Of a stretch of DNA of 64,000 nucleotides, positions 25,198 through 34,638 are shown one piece after another. A model generated the notes under the pieces. That model was not told the origin of the DNA. It saw nothing but the letters and a program-made list of their open reading frames with translations, and did no database searches. The stretch is taken from contig NZ_CP165646.1 in assembly GCF_041199995.1 (NCBI RefSeq), forward strand, positions 1,054,001 through 1,118,000, written 5' to 3'. The DNA comes from Leptotrichia sp. HSP-342. GTDB lineage: Bacteria > Fusobacteriota > Fusobacteriia > Fusobacteriales > Leptotrichiaceae. Position numbers and translations under genes: made by a program. The stretch's first letter is position 1. Each line of letters begins with the position of its first letter.

Positions 25198-27915
25198 TCA
25201 GTCGTCTAATTTTTTTATAATTCCCGTACTTCCGTCAAATTGAACCATATCTCCTGTTTTTAAAGCTGTTGTCGCTCCCTGCACTCCAACTATGGCAGGT
25301 ATATTCATTTCACGTGAAATAATTGCGCTGTGGGATAAAAGGCTTCCCTTTTCTACTATAAGTCCTTTTAATAAAGGAAAAACCATGACCCAGCTTGGAT
25401 CTGTGGATTTTGTTACAACTATATCTCCATCTTCAACTTCAGTATTCATCGGATTTAATACAACTTTTACCTTTCCTTTGACAATTCCTTTGCTACATCC
25501 TGTTCCCTTTAAAGTATTTTCATCCAGTTGTGAATTTTCTGTCAAATCTTCATAATAAAAATTTTCTCCGAGGAATCCTCTTGTTAAAAATCTGTCAGGG
25601 AGAATTGCCTCTGCTTCGTATTTTTTATATTCCTTTTTTCGTAGTTCTATAAGTTTTTTTAAATCAACATCAATTATTGAGCCGTCAACAAGTCCAAAAA
25701 TTTCATCAACAGTAAGGTAGAATACATCTTTTTCGTTATTTATAAGGTTATCGTTTTTCAGATGAGTTCCTATTTTTTTCATAATTTTTCTTACTGTTCC
25801 AAAAACTTTTGTCCGTTCATATCTTAGATTTTCTCTCAATTTTATAAATTTTTTTGCATAAAATACAGTTTTTTTCAATAAATATTTCTTTACAGAACTT
25901 ATTTTCAGATTATCATATATTTTTTTTTGTTCTTCCGATATATTTCTTTTAGAATGTTCCTGAATATTTTCTGTCATTGAAAGAGAATGTATCATTTTTA
26001 TCAGAAATATTGGTTCTTCCTTTAATGTAGGTGCTTCCAGTTTCAGTTCGTGGACTGTCCTGTCGCCAAATTTTTCCATGTATTCGTTCATAAGAGAATT
26101 AAATTTTGTATTTTTAGTTAATTTTAGCACATTAATCCTTAATTCGTCATTATTTTTTATTATAGTTTTTATTTCATTCTGTAAAGAGTTATCCTGCCTT
26201 AGCATATTGCTCATTTTTTTTATATATCTTGAAGGTTCAACGCTTATCATATCATTTCCTTCCTGAGCGATAAGAATATTATGTTTTTCTTCAAAATTTT
26301 CTTTTATATATTTTTCTGCCATCTTTTTTGAAAGTCCAAACCATACCATCACAAGAAAGTCATTTATAATAGGGATTTCCCAATTTTTTAGAAATTTATT
26401 CTCAAGAAACTTGTAGTATTTTTTCAGTTCTTTTATATTTTTGTTGTCAAGGTTACTATTTTTTCCATTGAGATTTTCATCTATAATCTTATAAAATTTG
26501 TCTGCTTTTTTTTCTATGAGAAACATATTCATAAATAGTGTAAATCCTGCCTTATATTTTTCCAGCCTATTCCTAAATTTTTCCCAGCCTGTCATTTTCT
26601 CTTCTGCTTCCAGAAGGTTTTCGTTAAGATTTTCCTCTGACAGCTCCTTTTTTACTCCCATCATTTGTTCCATAAACTTGCTGTTGCCTTTGGAATTTGG
26701 AAACAGCATTAGAAGTTTGTACCAGTTTATGAGGTTATAGTAAACTCTTCCCTTTAGAAGCCCCAGCATATTGTCATACACAACTTGATAGCTTTCAACA
26801 ACCTTCGGAGGCACTCCTGTAATTTCTGAGAATCTTTTATATACATCAGAATATGCCTTTCTTATAAAGCTGAATGTGAGTGGCAATGTAATTTCAGGAT
26901 AACTTTCTACGATGTTGCTGTTATCCCATATTATTGTGTTTATTGTTTTTTCGTTTGTCTTTTCCAATGTAGTTATGGGTCTTGCCTGCAGTATATACAG
27001 TTTTCCTTTTTCAAATGCCCATTCCATATCCTGAGGCTTTCCATAATATTTTTCAATATTTATGATGTTTTCACCAAGTTCATGTATTTCATCGTTAGTC
27101 AAAACTTCCTCTTCAATATTTATTTCTTCTGTTTTTATTTTCTGATTTTCAAAATCTAAAACTTGTCTTACTTTCTTTGTTCTTATTTCCTTTTTAATTT
27201 TTTTCGTTTTTTTGTCATAAATAAACAAGTCCCCATTTTCGTCTCCGTCAACAATGCTTGTTCCTAGTCCATAAGTTCCAGAAATAACAGCTTCATCATA
27301 ATTTCCATTTACGGGATTTACGCTGAATCCAACTCCAGCCTTGTCAGAATTTATCATTTCCTGAATTATTACAGCAGGAACATTTATTTCATTATTTATT
27401 TTTCCTTCTTTTCTATATTTCATGACATGTGAGGAAAAGGAAGAAATCCATACTTCCTTCACTTTTTCTATTATATTTTTCTTTTTTATATATAGATATG
27501 TTTCAAACTGACCTGCAAATGAAAAATTGCTACTGTCTTCCTCTACTGAAGATGATCTCACCGCATAATAGCTTTTTTCATTTAGTGAATTTTCTATTTC
27601 CTCTGTAAATTCTTTTCTAATTTTATGCTCTTTTATAATTTTAATTATATTTCCAATTTTTCTTTCCGTATTTATGCTAAATATAGCATTCCAATCCTTA
27701 ATTTCATCATTATTTCCTGCTTCCTGATTATACATTTCAATTTCTTTTAGTATAACTTCCTTAAAATATCTATTAGTAATAACTGAAAAATGTGGGATAT
27801 TAAATCCATTGGCAGCAAGTTCAAGCAAATTTTGAGCTTTTTTACCAATTTTTTCCTCAAATACGGTATTTTCATTATGATTTTTTAGGTTATCAATATT
27901 ATAAATATATTTCAT
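25198..27915 (-). CDS. Dikinase-type phosphotransferase (rifampin phosphotransferase / PEP synthase superfamily)
   Basis: A 905-residue protein with two recognised parts. The N-terminal ATP-grasp domain (about 1-320) has YYAVRSSSVEEDS, VIIQEMINSDKAGVGFSVNP and LYILQARPITT. The C-terminal swivelling phospho-His domain has SLLSHSAIISREMNIPAIVG with the catalytic His at about residue 862. The protein stops soon after, so the PEP-binding barrel of true PEP synthase is absent. The middle 500 residues do not resemble it. The order ATP-grasp, acceptor domain, His domain is that of rifampin phosphotransferase, which splits ATP into AMP and phosphate and phosphorylates a hydroxyl. The acceptor is unknown. 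It is the first gene of the operon. Confidence 0.78.
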   Translation of the reverse strand: MKYIYNIDNLKNHNENTVFEEKIGKKAQNLLELAANGFNIPHFSVITNRYFKEVILKEIEMYNQEAGNNDEIKDWNAIFSINTERKIGNIIKIIKEHKIRKEFTEEIENSLNEKSYYAVRSSSVEEDSSNFSFAGQFETYLYIKKKNIIEKVKEVWISSFSSHVMKYRKEGKINNEINVPAVIIQEMINSDKAGVGFSVNPVNGNYDEAVISGTYGLGTSIVDGDENGDLFIYDKKTKKIKKEIRTKKVRQVLDFENQKIKTEEINIEEEVLTNDEIHELGENIINIEKYYGKPQDMEWAFEKGKLYILQARPITTLEKTNEKTINTIIWDNSNIVESYPEITLPLTFSFIRKAYSDVYKRFSEITGVPPKVVESYQVVYDNMLGLLKGRVYYNLINWYKLLMLFPNSKGNSKFMEQMMGVKKELSEENLNENLLEAEEKMTGWEKFRNRLEKYKAGFTLFMNMFLIEKKADKFYKIIDENLNGKNSNLDNKNIKELKKYYKFLENKFLKNWEIPIINDFLVMVWFGLSKKMAEKYIKENFEEKHNILIAQEGNDMISVEPSRYIKKMSNMLRQDNSLQNEIKTIIKNNDELRINVLKLTKNTKFNSLMNEYMEKFGDRTVHELKLEAPTLKEEPIFLIKMIHSLSMTENIQEHSKRNISEEQKKIYDNLKISSVKKYLLKKTVFYAKKFIKLRENLRYERTKVFGTVRKIMKKIGTHLKNDNLINNEKDVFYLTVDEIFGLVDGSIIDVDLKKLIELRKKEYKKYEAEAILPDRFLTRGFLGENFYYEDLTENSQLDENTLKGTGCSKGIVKGKVKVVLNPMNTEVEDGDIVVTKSTDPSWVMVFPLLKGLIVEKGSLLSHSAIISREMNIPAIVGVQGATTALKTGDMVQFDGSTGIIKKLDD

Positions 27916-27955
27916 AGTTTATTTTCCTTTTCTAAAAAATTCTATTTTTCATTAT

Positions 27956-27984
27956 ATTATACCTCATTAAATTTATTTTTTAAA
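27956..27984 (-). promoter_or_regulatory. Probable promoter of the lipid-type operon
   Basis: On the minus strand TATAAT (27961-27956) is preceded by a weak -35 TTTAAA (27984-27979, 17-bp spacing). The predicted start gives a leader of about 35 nt before the dikinase gene, with AAAAGGAAAA upstream of its ATG. Confidence 0.5.
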
Positions 27985-28219
27985 ATTTTGTGTTATAAAT
28001 TATTAATAAATATTTTTTATAGTAGTTTTTATAGTTAGTAATATTTTTGAAAAAAAAGTAGAAAAAAGAGAAATAATGTGATGTTTGCTCTTGGAATATT
28101 TTTTTTGTGATAGTTTCAGGAATACTAGTTATTTTGATTTTGAAGTATTTTTATTATGAAATTATTTTGAGAATCTTTACTGATATGAAAAAATTGATAT
28201 AAAAAAGACTTATATTAAA

Positions 28220-28248
28220 AATTTTTTTATCATTTTATATGGTATAAT
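28220..28248 (+). promoter_or_regulatory. Probable extended -10 promoter of the subtilase autotransporter
   Basis: TGG directly before TATAAT (28243-28248) makes an extended -10; the -35 region is poor. It lies about 54 bp upstream of the gene. The remainder of the 386-bp divergent gap (27916-28301) is A+T rich and I see nothing else in it. Confidence 0.6.
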
Positions 28249-28301
28249 TATAATGAATTAAAAATTAATTTTAAACAAATGAAATACAAAGGAGAAAGAA
28301 C

Positions 28302-31283
28302 ATGAAAAAGGTTTTATTATTAATTAGTCTTATTACGGTTGTATCAAGCTGTGGCGGAGGTGGAGGTGGTGGAAGTAGTTCTACCTCACAAACAGATTCA
28401 GTTACCCCTATTCCAACTCCAAATCATACTAGCGGTAACAATCAGACACAAGATAATCCCTCACAATCAGGAACTAACAATAATAATTTTTCTCCAAGTC
28501 AAGTTCCTGAAAATAAAACTTTTACAGGAAGAGGAGTTGGTGTTGCTGTATTAGATAGTGATTTTTTATCATCTGATTTGACAACTAATCAGCTATATCA
28601 TAAAACAAGCGGACTTAATGAAGTTATCAGCAAAGAATTTGGAGACAGGTTTGTTCAGGAATCAAGAGCTGACAGAACATATTTATCAAAGGATGAACAT
28701 GGTATTCTCGTTGCTTCCATCTTAGGAGGAAAGAGTGGAAAAGGAGCAACAGGAGCAAAAATTCATGGAGTGACTATTGGAGAAGGAAGTGGATTTTATA
28801 TTGATGTTGAGAAATATAAAGAATTACAACGAAATGGTATTAGAATATATAGCCATTCTTTTGGAACAAAAAAAGGATTTAAGGAAAACAGTAATTATAT
28901 ACAAGAAATGCGTATATATTTGAGAAAACTTAGCGAAGGATATATTCTTGAAACTGAAAACGACAGAAGAGTTAACGAGTTGATAAATTTTTATAAAAAT
29001 GCTGTAAATGAAGGCTCTTTATTTATCTGGGCTGCAGGTAATAGAGGAGCTGGAGGACAAACTATGAACGAAGTTAGTGTTCAAGCTGGATTGCCTTTCT
29101 ATGTAAATGACTTATACAAAGGCTGGATTGCTGTAATGGGAGTTCAACCTGATGGTAGTGAGTATAGTCCTCACTTAGCAAGAGCAGGTTCAGGAAGCGG
29201 ACAAAAACCTGGAGGAGCCAAATGGTGGACTGTTGCAGCGAACGGAAATTGTGAACTTGTAGGTTGTACACAATTTGGATCATCCTTTGCTACTCCAAAA
29301 GTATCTGCCGTTGCTGCTAAATTAAAAGAAAAATTTCCATGGATGACAGGACATGAAATACAGCAGACAATACTAACAACTGCAACAGATTTAGGAGATC
29401 CAGGAGTAGACAGTACTTTTGGATGGGGATTTTTAAATGAAGAAAAAGCATTAAAAGGTCCTTCTCAATTCAGTAATGAACTACTTGTTGGGGAACATGC
29501 TTCTAATGCAGGAGCAAAAGGTCAATTTAATGCAAATATTGGAGATAATATAACTTCAAAATTTGAAAATGACATTACAGGTTTAGGCGGTTTAAAAAAA
29601 TCTGGTAATGGGACATTAATATTATCTGGAAATAACGACTATCAAGGAGCTACTACCATAGAAGGCGGAATTTTAGAAATACAGAAAGAAAATGGATCGC
29701 CAATAACTATAAAATCAGGTGGAACTTTAGTAACTACTCCTACAACTGTTATTGGATTGAGAAATTACAGCGGAAACCTATCGCCAGTAAATGTTAAAAA
29801 TGAAGGTGGAACTTTGGAAAATAGAGGCTCTGGAGCAGTTATAACTGGAAACTATGATGCAACCGCAGGTTCTGTAACAAAAGCTCAAATAGGAACAAAA
29901 CTCACAGTAAGAGGAACAGTAAACTTAAATGGAGGAAATACAACTTTGCAAACATTAAGCAATGGAAGATATATTACTGCAAAACCTCTTTCTTCAACTG
30001 TGATTGAAGCTGAAAAGGGGATTAATGGAAACTTTGACAAAGTAGAAACAGCTGAATTGATAAATGGAAGTGTAGAAACAACTGATAACAAGATAAATAT
30101 AAAATTAAGCAGAAAAAATGTACTAGACTATGTAGAAAAAATAGCAGAATCTGATGAAATGCAAAAAAATACTGCCAAGAACTTAGAAACTGCTTTCCAA
30201 GAATTAGATCAGAATATTGAAAATGGTACTGCTGAAAATATTGCTCAATTTGAAAAAAAAGCTGCAAAACTTCAATCTCTAAATCGTTCTAATAGAGCTG
30301 CTGTACTTGATAGTCTGTCTGGACAAATCTATGCTTCTGCACAGGTTCTTACGTTCCAGCATTCACAAACTGTAAATAAGGATTTATCAAACAGACTTGT
30401 CATGTTAGGAACTTTGGATAATGTTGGAGACAACTTTGGATTATGGGTTTCTGGATTTGGTGCTAATGGTACATTAAAACAGGATGGATATGGTAAAGGA
30501 AATAGTAAAGTTACTGGTGGACAAGTCGGAGTTGACAAGCAGTTTGGCGAAAACTTAATATTAGGTACTGCATTATCTTATTCAAAGGCTAATGTTAAAT
30601 TCAATAGATATGGTGGAAAATCTGATGCTAATAACTTTGGAGTTTCATTATATGGAAGATTAGGAAACAAGGATGTTCCGTTCTACCTTCAAGGTCGTCT
30701 TGGTATCGGATTTGTTGACAGTGATGTTGAAAGAGATATTATTTTAAGCAATAATGACTTTACTAGAGCAAAAATTAATCATAATGATAAAGTTTATTCT
30801 GGATATCTAGAAACAGGATATGACATTAAAAATGATAATGGTGACTTTGTTGTAACACCGTTTGCGGGATTGACTCACGATACAGTTGTAAGAGGTTCAT
30901 TCTCTGAAGAGAAGAGCCAGTTTGGACTGACTGCTGATAAAAAGAACTACAATCAGACAGCAGCACTAGTTGGTCTTAGAGTTGGAAAGGCTGTAAGCTG
31001 GAACGGTGGAAGCAAGACTACATTCCAGGGATACATAACACATCAGAGATCTTTCAATGAGCAGGACTTGAGCTTTGATGCAAGATATACTGGACTGCCT
31101 GGAGCAACGTTTAAGGTAAAAGGTATCGGACTTTCTAAGAACAAGACATGGACTGGAGTTGGAGCATTGACAGAAGTAAATTCTAGATTTGGATGGTATG
31201 TAAACTATGATAGTTCTGTTGACAGTGGAAAAGGTAAAGGGAATAATAATGTTTTTACCACAGGACTTAGATTTAATTTTTAA
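28302..31283 (+). CDS. Lipoprotein subtilisin-like serine protease autotransporter (NalP/SphB1-like)
   Basis: A 993-residue type Va autotransporter. It starts with a lipoprotein signal (MKKVLLLISLITVVSSC) followed by a run of glycines, as in NalP of Neisseria. The S8 protease domain has catalytic Asp85 or Asp87 (VAVLDSD), His133 (DEHGILVAS) and Ser328 (GSSFATP), with WAAGN for the oxyanion Asn. Next comes a passenger-associated repeat (GLGGLKKSGNGTLILSG) and a beta-helix-like region, then a C-terminal beta-barrel from about residue 720 ending in aromatic F. In NalP such enzymes process other surface proteins; that role here is inference. AAAGGAGA lies 8 bp before the ATG. Confidence 0.93.
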   Translation: MKKVLLLISLITVVSSCGGGGGGGSSSTSQTDSVTPIPTPNHTSGNNQTQDNPSQSGTNNNNFSPSQVPENKTFTGRGVGVAVLDSDFLSSDLTTNQLYHKTSGLNEVISKEFGDRFVQESRADRTYLSKDEHGILVASILGGKSGKGATGAKIHGVTIGEGSGFYIDVEKYKELQRNGIRIYSHSFGTKKGFKENSNYIQEMRIYLRKLSEGYILETENDRRVNELINFYKNAVNEGSLFIWAAGNRGAGGQTMNEVSVQAGLPFYVNDLYKGWIAVMGVQPDGSEYSPHLARAGSGSGQKPGGAKWWTVAANGNCELVGCTQFGSSFATPKVSAVAAKLKEKFPWMTGHEIQQTILTTATDLGDPGVDSTFGWGFLNEEKALKGPSQFSNELLVGEHASNAGAKGQFNANIGDNITSKFENDITGLGGLKKSGNGTLILSGNNDYQGATTIEGGILEIQKENGSPITIKSGGTLVTTPTTVIGLRNYSGNLSPVNVKNEGGTLENRGSGAVITGNYDATAGSVTKAQIGTKLTVRGTVNLNGGNTTLQTLSNGRYITAKPLSSTVIEAEKGINGNFDKVETAELINGSVETTDNKINIKLSRKNVLDYVEKIAESDEMQKNTAKNLETAFQELDQNIENGTAENIAQFEKKAAKLQSLNRSNRAAVLDSLSGQIYASAQVLTFQHSQTVNKDLSNRLVMLGTLDNVGDNFGLWVSGFGANGTLKQDGYGKGNSKVTGGQVGVDKQFGENLILGTALSYSKANVKFNRYGGKSDANNFGVSLYGRLGNKDVPFYLQGRLGIGFVDSDVERDIILSNNDFTRAKINHNDKVYSGYLETGYDIKNDNGDFVVTPFAGLTHDTVVRGSFSEEKSQFGLTADKKNYNQTAALVGLRVGKAVSWNGGSKTTFQGYITHQRSFNEQDLSFDARYTGLPGATFKVKGIGLSKNKTWTGVGALTEVNSRFGWYVNYDSSVDSGKGKGNNNVFTTGLRFNF

Positions 31284-31456
31284 TTGGAATTGAAGAAAAG
31301 TCAATTTCTAATAGGTTGGAATCAATAATTGAATTAAAGTTTGCAAATAAAAAAGATGTAGAATATTATAGAAAAAATAGAAGAATATAGATCAAAATTA
31401 TATAAATTAAAAAAATTAAGAACTCCAAAAATAAGAATCGAATTTACAATAAAATT

Positions 31457-31511
31457 ACACCTTCCATTGTAATAGCAACTTTAAAAATTACTCTAAAAGG
31501 AAGGTGTTTTA
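31457..31511. terminator. Hairpin between convergent autotransporter and znuB genes
   Basis: ACACCTTCC (31457-31465) pairs perfectly with GGAAGGTGT (31499-31507), with a T-rich tail on the plus strand and an A/T-rich tail on the minus. It lies between convergent genes and probably terminates both. The 33-nt loop is long. Confidence 0.6.
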
Positions 31512-31524
31512 TAATTAAAATTTA

Positions 31525-32367
31525 TTAATTCAAAAATTTCCCTTTCACAAATCCCCCAACCTTAACTAACGCCAATAAAATCGTAAGCAATACAATAATC
31601 GAAGGGCCTGACGGAATATTTAGCGTGTAGGAAAAATATAGTCCTGATAGTATTCCAATGAATGAGAAAATTATAGATAGAATAATGATAGTTGAGTATT
31701 TTTTCGCAAGTGAGGCCGCGATTGCTTGTGGAATTGTCAGGATTGAGATTATTAGGATGATTCCTATTGTTTTTATGTTTATTATTATGACGGAGGATAT
31801 TAGGATTATCATAAAGTAGTTTATGAAGGTTACTGGGACACTGTGGATTTTGTAGAAATTTTCATCAAAGCTCGTGTAGACGATGCTTTTGTAGAAGATG
31901 ATGAAAAATGTGATTGTGATTATGTCCAGTATTAACAGTAAAATTATGTTTAGGGTGTTGGATAAAAGGATATTTCCGAATAAATAAGTTGACATATCGG
32001 ACTGATAGCCTGGTGTCAAGAAGGCAAAAATAATTCCGATAGCCATTCCCATTGACATAACGATACCTATTCCCAAATCACCGTCAACGTGCAGAGTGTC
32101 TTTTAGAACCAAAATCAACACACCTGACAGTATTGAGAAAATCAGTCCAAAAAATAATGGATCTTTTATTGGCAAGTTAAAGAAATAAATTAGGTAGATT
32201 CCTATTCCGATACCACCGTAAGAGGCATGGCTAATACTTGATGAAATAAAGACCATTTTTTTATTTACAATATAAGTTCCTATTATTCCACAGCATATAC
32301 TAGAAAGAAGCCCTACAATAAGGGCGTTTCTCATAAAGGCATATTCAAAAATTTTTATAAATTCCAT
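31525..32367 (-). CDS. znuB: Metal ABC transporter permease, ZnuB-like
   Basis: A 280-residue polytopic membrane protein of the ABC-3 family (ZnuB/MntB/TroC), with seven or eight hydrophobic segments. GIIGTYIVNKKMVFISSSISHASYGGIGIG is the characteristic N-terminal part; KTIGIILIISILTIPQA is the conserved coupling region. It follows the ATPase and the binding-protein genes and a Zur gene, so zinc is the likely substrate. Manganese cannot be excluded by sequence. Confidence 0.88.
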   Translation of the reverse strand: MEFIKIFEYAFMRNALIVGLLSSICCGIIGTYIVNKKMVFISSSISHASYGGIGIGIYLIYFFNLPIKDPLFFGLIFSILSGVLILVLKDTLHVDGDLGIGIVMSMGMAIGIIFAFLTPGYQSDMSTYLFGNILLSNTLNIILLLILDIITITFFIIFYKSIVYTSFDENFYKIHSVPVTFINYFMIILISSVIIINIKTIGIILIISILTIPQAIAASLAKKYSTIIILSIIFSFIGILSGLYFSYTLNIPSGPSIIVLLTILLALVKVGGFVKGKFLN

Positions 32368-32410
32368 AATTCCCCAATCTTTAATAATTTATCTTTTAAT
32401 TTTGTAAATT

Positions 32411-33109
32411 TTATTTGTGTGAATGTAAGTAAGGATTGCTGCACACATAATCTTCCTTTTTCTCATAAACTTGAATATTTCCTTCCACGACAAAAATTGA
32501 ATCAATGTAATCGTAGATTTTTTCAAGTTCGTGAGAAATTACAACTATTGTTGAATCTGACAATTCCTTTATTTTTTCAAAAAGTTTAAATTCAAATTCC
32601 TTATCCAGAAATGATTCCGGCTCATCAAGAAAAATAAGTTCTGGCGAAGAAATTAAGGCACGTGCAATTAATGCCCTTTGAAGCTGTCCTCCAGATACTT
32701 CGTTTATTAATTTATTTTTTAAATGAAAAATATCAAATTCCTCCAAGAGTATTTCAGCACGTTTTTTTTCTTCATTGTTAAATCTTCTGAAAAGGTTATT
32801 TTTATTAGTCAATCCCGATATTACCAAGTCAAAAATGTTAATGGGAAAGGAAGTGTCAAACTCCCTTATTTGTGGCAAATATCCAATTTTGTTTTCACTT
32901 GTAAAAAATTCAATACTGCCAGAATTTTTTCTCAAAAATCCAAGCATAACTTTTACCAAAGTCGATTTTCCGCCACCATTTCTTCCCAGAATTGCAACAT
33001 TTTTTCCTTTAAAAATATCTAAGTTTATATCGTTCAAAATATAATCATTGTTGTATTTAAAATTAAGATTTTGCACGCTCACAAGTTTTTTATTCTGTCC
33101 GTTAGCCAT
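32411..33109 (-). CDS. znuC: Metal ABC transporter ATP-binding protein, ZnuC-like
   Basis: ATPase of 232 residues. Walker A GRNGGGKST, signature EVSGGQLQRALIARAL, Walker B LIFLDEPESFLD and the switch His in VISHE are all visible. I prefer ATG 33109 (MANGQNKK), which has AAAGGA at a good distance; an in-frame ATG at 33139 has no ribosome site. It lies between the znuA-like and znuB-like genes. Confidence 0.9.
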   Translation of the reverse strand: MANGQNKKLVSVQNLNFKYNNDYILNDINLDIFKGKNVAILGRNGGGKSTLVKVMLGFLRKNSGSIEFFTSENKIGYLPQIREFDTSFPINIFDLVISGLTNKNNLFRRFNNEEKKRAEILLEEFDIFHLKNKLINEVSGGQLQRALIARALISSPELIFLDEPESFLDKEFEFKLFEKIKELSDSTIVVISHELEKIYDYIDSIFVVEGNIQVYEKKEDYVCSNPYLHSHK

Positions 33110-33160
33110 CAAATTTTTATCCTTTCGTTTTCTTCTCATTCTTTTTTTGAATAAAAATTT

Positions 33161-34096
33161 TTAATTTAAATAATCTACAAACTGTTTTAGATTTTCAAAG
33201 ACATTTTCCTTGTCAACATTAAATTCAGCGACTTTTGAGTTAGGAATTTCTTTTGAAATAGCTTCGGCACTTTGTTTTGGAAATTGAGGCTGAACTAAGA
33301 TTGTAGTTACATTGTGTTCTTTTGCTTCATCGATAATTTCTTTTATTTGCTGTGCTGATGGCTCTTTTCCTTCCTGTTCGATTGAAATTTCTTCAATGGC
33401 ATAATTTTTTAGGAAATAGTTTAATGCAGGGTGATAAATCATAAATGATTTTTTAGTTTTTGAAGCCATTTTTTGTGAAAGTTCTGCTTTTACCTGATTA
33501 AGTTCTGTAATGAAAGCATTGTAATTTTTTTCAAAAGTTTCTTTTTTGTCTGGGTAAAGTTTTGACAATTCATTTTTTATATTTTCAGCAACTTTAGGCA
33601 TCATATCAAGCGAGAACCATACATGCGGATCAATCCCACCGTGTCCTTCATGCTCGTGATGATGTTCGTGTTCTTCTTCCTTTTTATCTGCATGTTCATG
33701 CTCATGTTCGTGATCATGATCTCCTTTGATAAATAAATTTTTATCAACACCATCCAAAACATTAACAATTTTATTTTTATCGCTTAGGCTGTTAGAAATA
33801 GTTTCTTCAAATCCCAACATATTATAAGTGAAAAATACTTTTGAATTTTCCAGAATTTTCAAATCTGAAGGTTTTGGCTCAAATAGTTCATGATTCATAT
33901 TTGGCTGCACAATTGAAATAACTTCAAAATCATCTCCTGCAATTTTTTGAGTAAGCCATCTTAAAGGCGGTACGCTTGTTACAATTTTTTCCTTTGCTCC
34001 TGCAGTAATTCCTTGCTCTTTTTTAGTTTCTGATTTATTTCCGCAAGAAAAAATAAACAGAGCTGATAATAAAAGTAACGATAATAATTTTTTCAT
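33161..34096 (-). CDS. znuA: Zinc ABC transporter substrate-binding lipoprotein, ZnuA-like
   Basis: Cluster A-I metal-binding protein of 311 residues. The signal MKKLLSLLLLSALFIFSC ends in a lipobox. A long His/Glu-rich loop sits near residue 130, typical of ZnuA and thought to collect zinc. Metal-ligand positions are suggested by NMNHELFEP, GIDPHVWF and IYHPALNYF. The start is ATG 34096, directly after GGAGGAATTAAA; an in-frame extension to 34207 would begin inside a repeat and hide the signal peptide. The gene is downstream of zur and upstream of znuC. Confidence 0.92.
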   Translation of the reverse strand: MKKLLSLLLLSALFIFSCGNKSETKKEQGITAGAKEKIVTSVPPLRWLTQKIAGDDFEVISIVQPNMNHELFEPKPSDLKILENSKVFFTYNMLGFEETISNSLSDKNKIVNVLDGVDKNLFIKGDHDHEHEHEHADKKEEEHEHHHEHEGHGGIDPHVWFSLDMMPKVAENIKNELSKLYPDKKETFEKNYNAFITELNQVKAELSQKMASKTKKSFMIYHPALNYFLKNYAIEEISIEQEGKEPSAQQIKEIIDEAKEHNVTTILVQPQFPKQSAEAISKEIPNSKVAEFNVDKENVFENLKQFVDYLN

Positions 34097-34136
34097 TTTA
34101 ATTCCTCCTATATGTATTTTTTTGTAATAAAATAAT

Positions 34137-34232
34137 GAATTTATTAAAAACTTTTCTAGAAAAAGATAAAAACTTAATATTTTCAAATAATTAAAATATA
34201 ATTTCATTTCTCAAACAGAGTCTAGTATAAAT
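34137..34232 (+). repeat. Repeat family 1, copy D (left module only)
   Basis: Between zur and znuA. It keeps the left part of family 1: an ACTTAATATTTTCAAATAA segment shared with copies A and C, and an end-like ACAGAGTCTAGTATAAAT that also occurs in copy B. The hairpin core is missing. It may be a smaller independent element, or a deletion remnant. Confidence 0.6.
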
Positions 34233-34239
34233 CATAGAT

Positions 34240-34596
34240 TTAATCACAATCGTTGCATTTTCCTTTAAAAATCGAAAGATGTGACAATAGTGAAAAGCCT
34301 CGTTTTTTTAATTCGCTTTTTTCTTTTTCTGTTTCTTCATTTGAAAATTCAGGCACGGTTTCAATATGCTTGCAAGAATCACAAATAAAAAAATTGGCAT
34401 TTTCTTCCTTAAAGTAATATTTTTCATTTTCAAAGTCGAATGAAAAAATATAATTATTTTTCTCTAAAAATTCCAAAGCCCGATAAACTGTCGATAAGTC
34501 AAAATCCACTTTTGATTTTAAAAATTTGGCATTTATTGGAGTGTCTGAAGACTGTATAAGATTAAGTATTTGCTGCCTTTTCTTAGTTAATTTCAT
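34240..34596 (-). CDS. zur: Fur-family metalloregulator, probably Zur
   Basis: A 118-residue DNA-binding repressor. The N-terminal winged helix reads KKRQQILNLIQSS and VDFDLSTVYRALEFLEKN; the C-terminal half has a structural zinc site with two Cys pairs (CDSC and CNDC). Genes znuA, znuC and znuB follow on the same strand, so I take it as Zur rather than Fur or PerR. Its own promoter carries a 21-bp palindrome just downstream of the -10, consistent with autorepression. It is somewhat short for the family (about 130-150) because the linker is reduced. Confidence 0.85.
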   Translation of the reverse strand: MKLTKKRQQILNLIQSSDTPINAKFLKSKVDFDLSTVYRALEFLEKNNYIFSFDFENEKYYFKEENANFFICDSCKHIETVPEFSNEETEKEKSELKKRGFSLLSHLSIFKGKCNDCD

Positions 34597-34638
34597 AATA
34601 ACATCTCCTAATAATAAAAAACGTTTTTTATTTTGTAA

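Noticed and set aside
25198..27915. Annotation as PEP synthase (ppsA)
   Set aside because: The PEP-binding barrel is missing and the protein ends soon after the phospho-His domain.
34097..34207. Longer start for the znuA-like gene
   Set aside because: It would bury the lipoprotein signal and begins in repeat DNA; ATG 34096 follows GGAGG.
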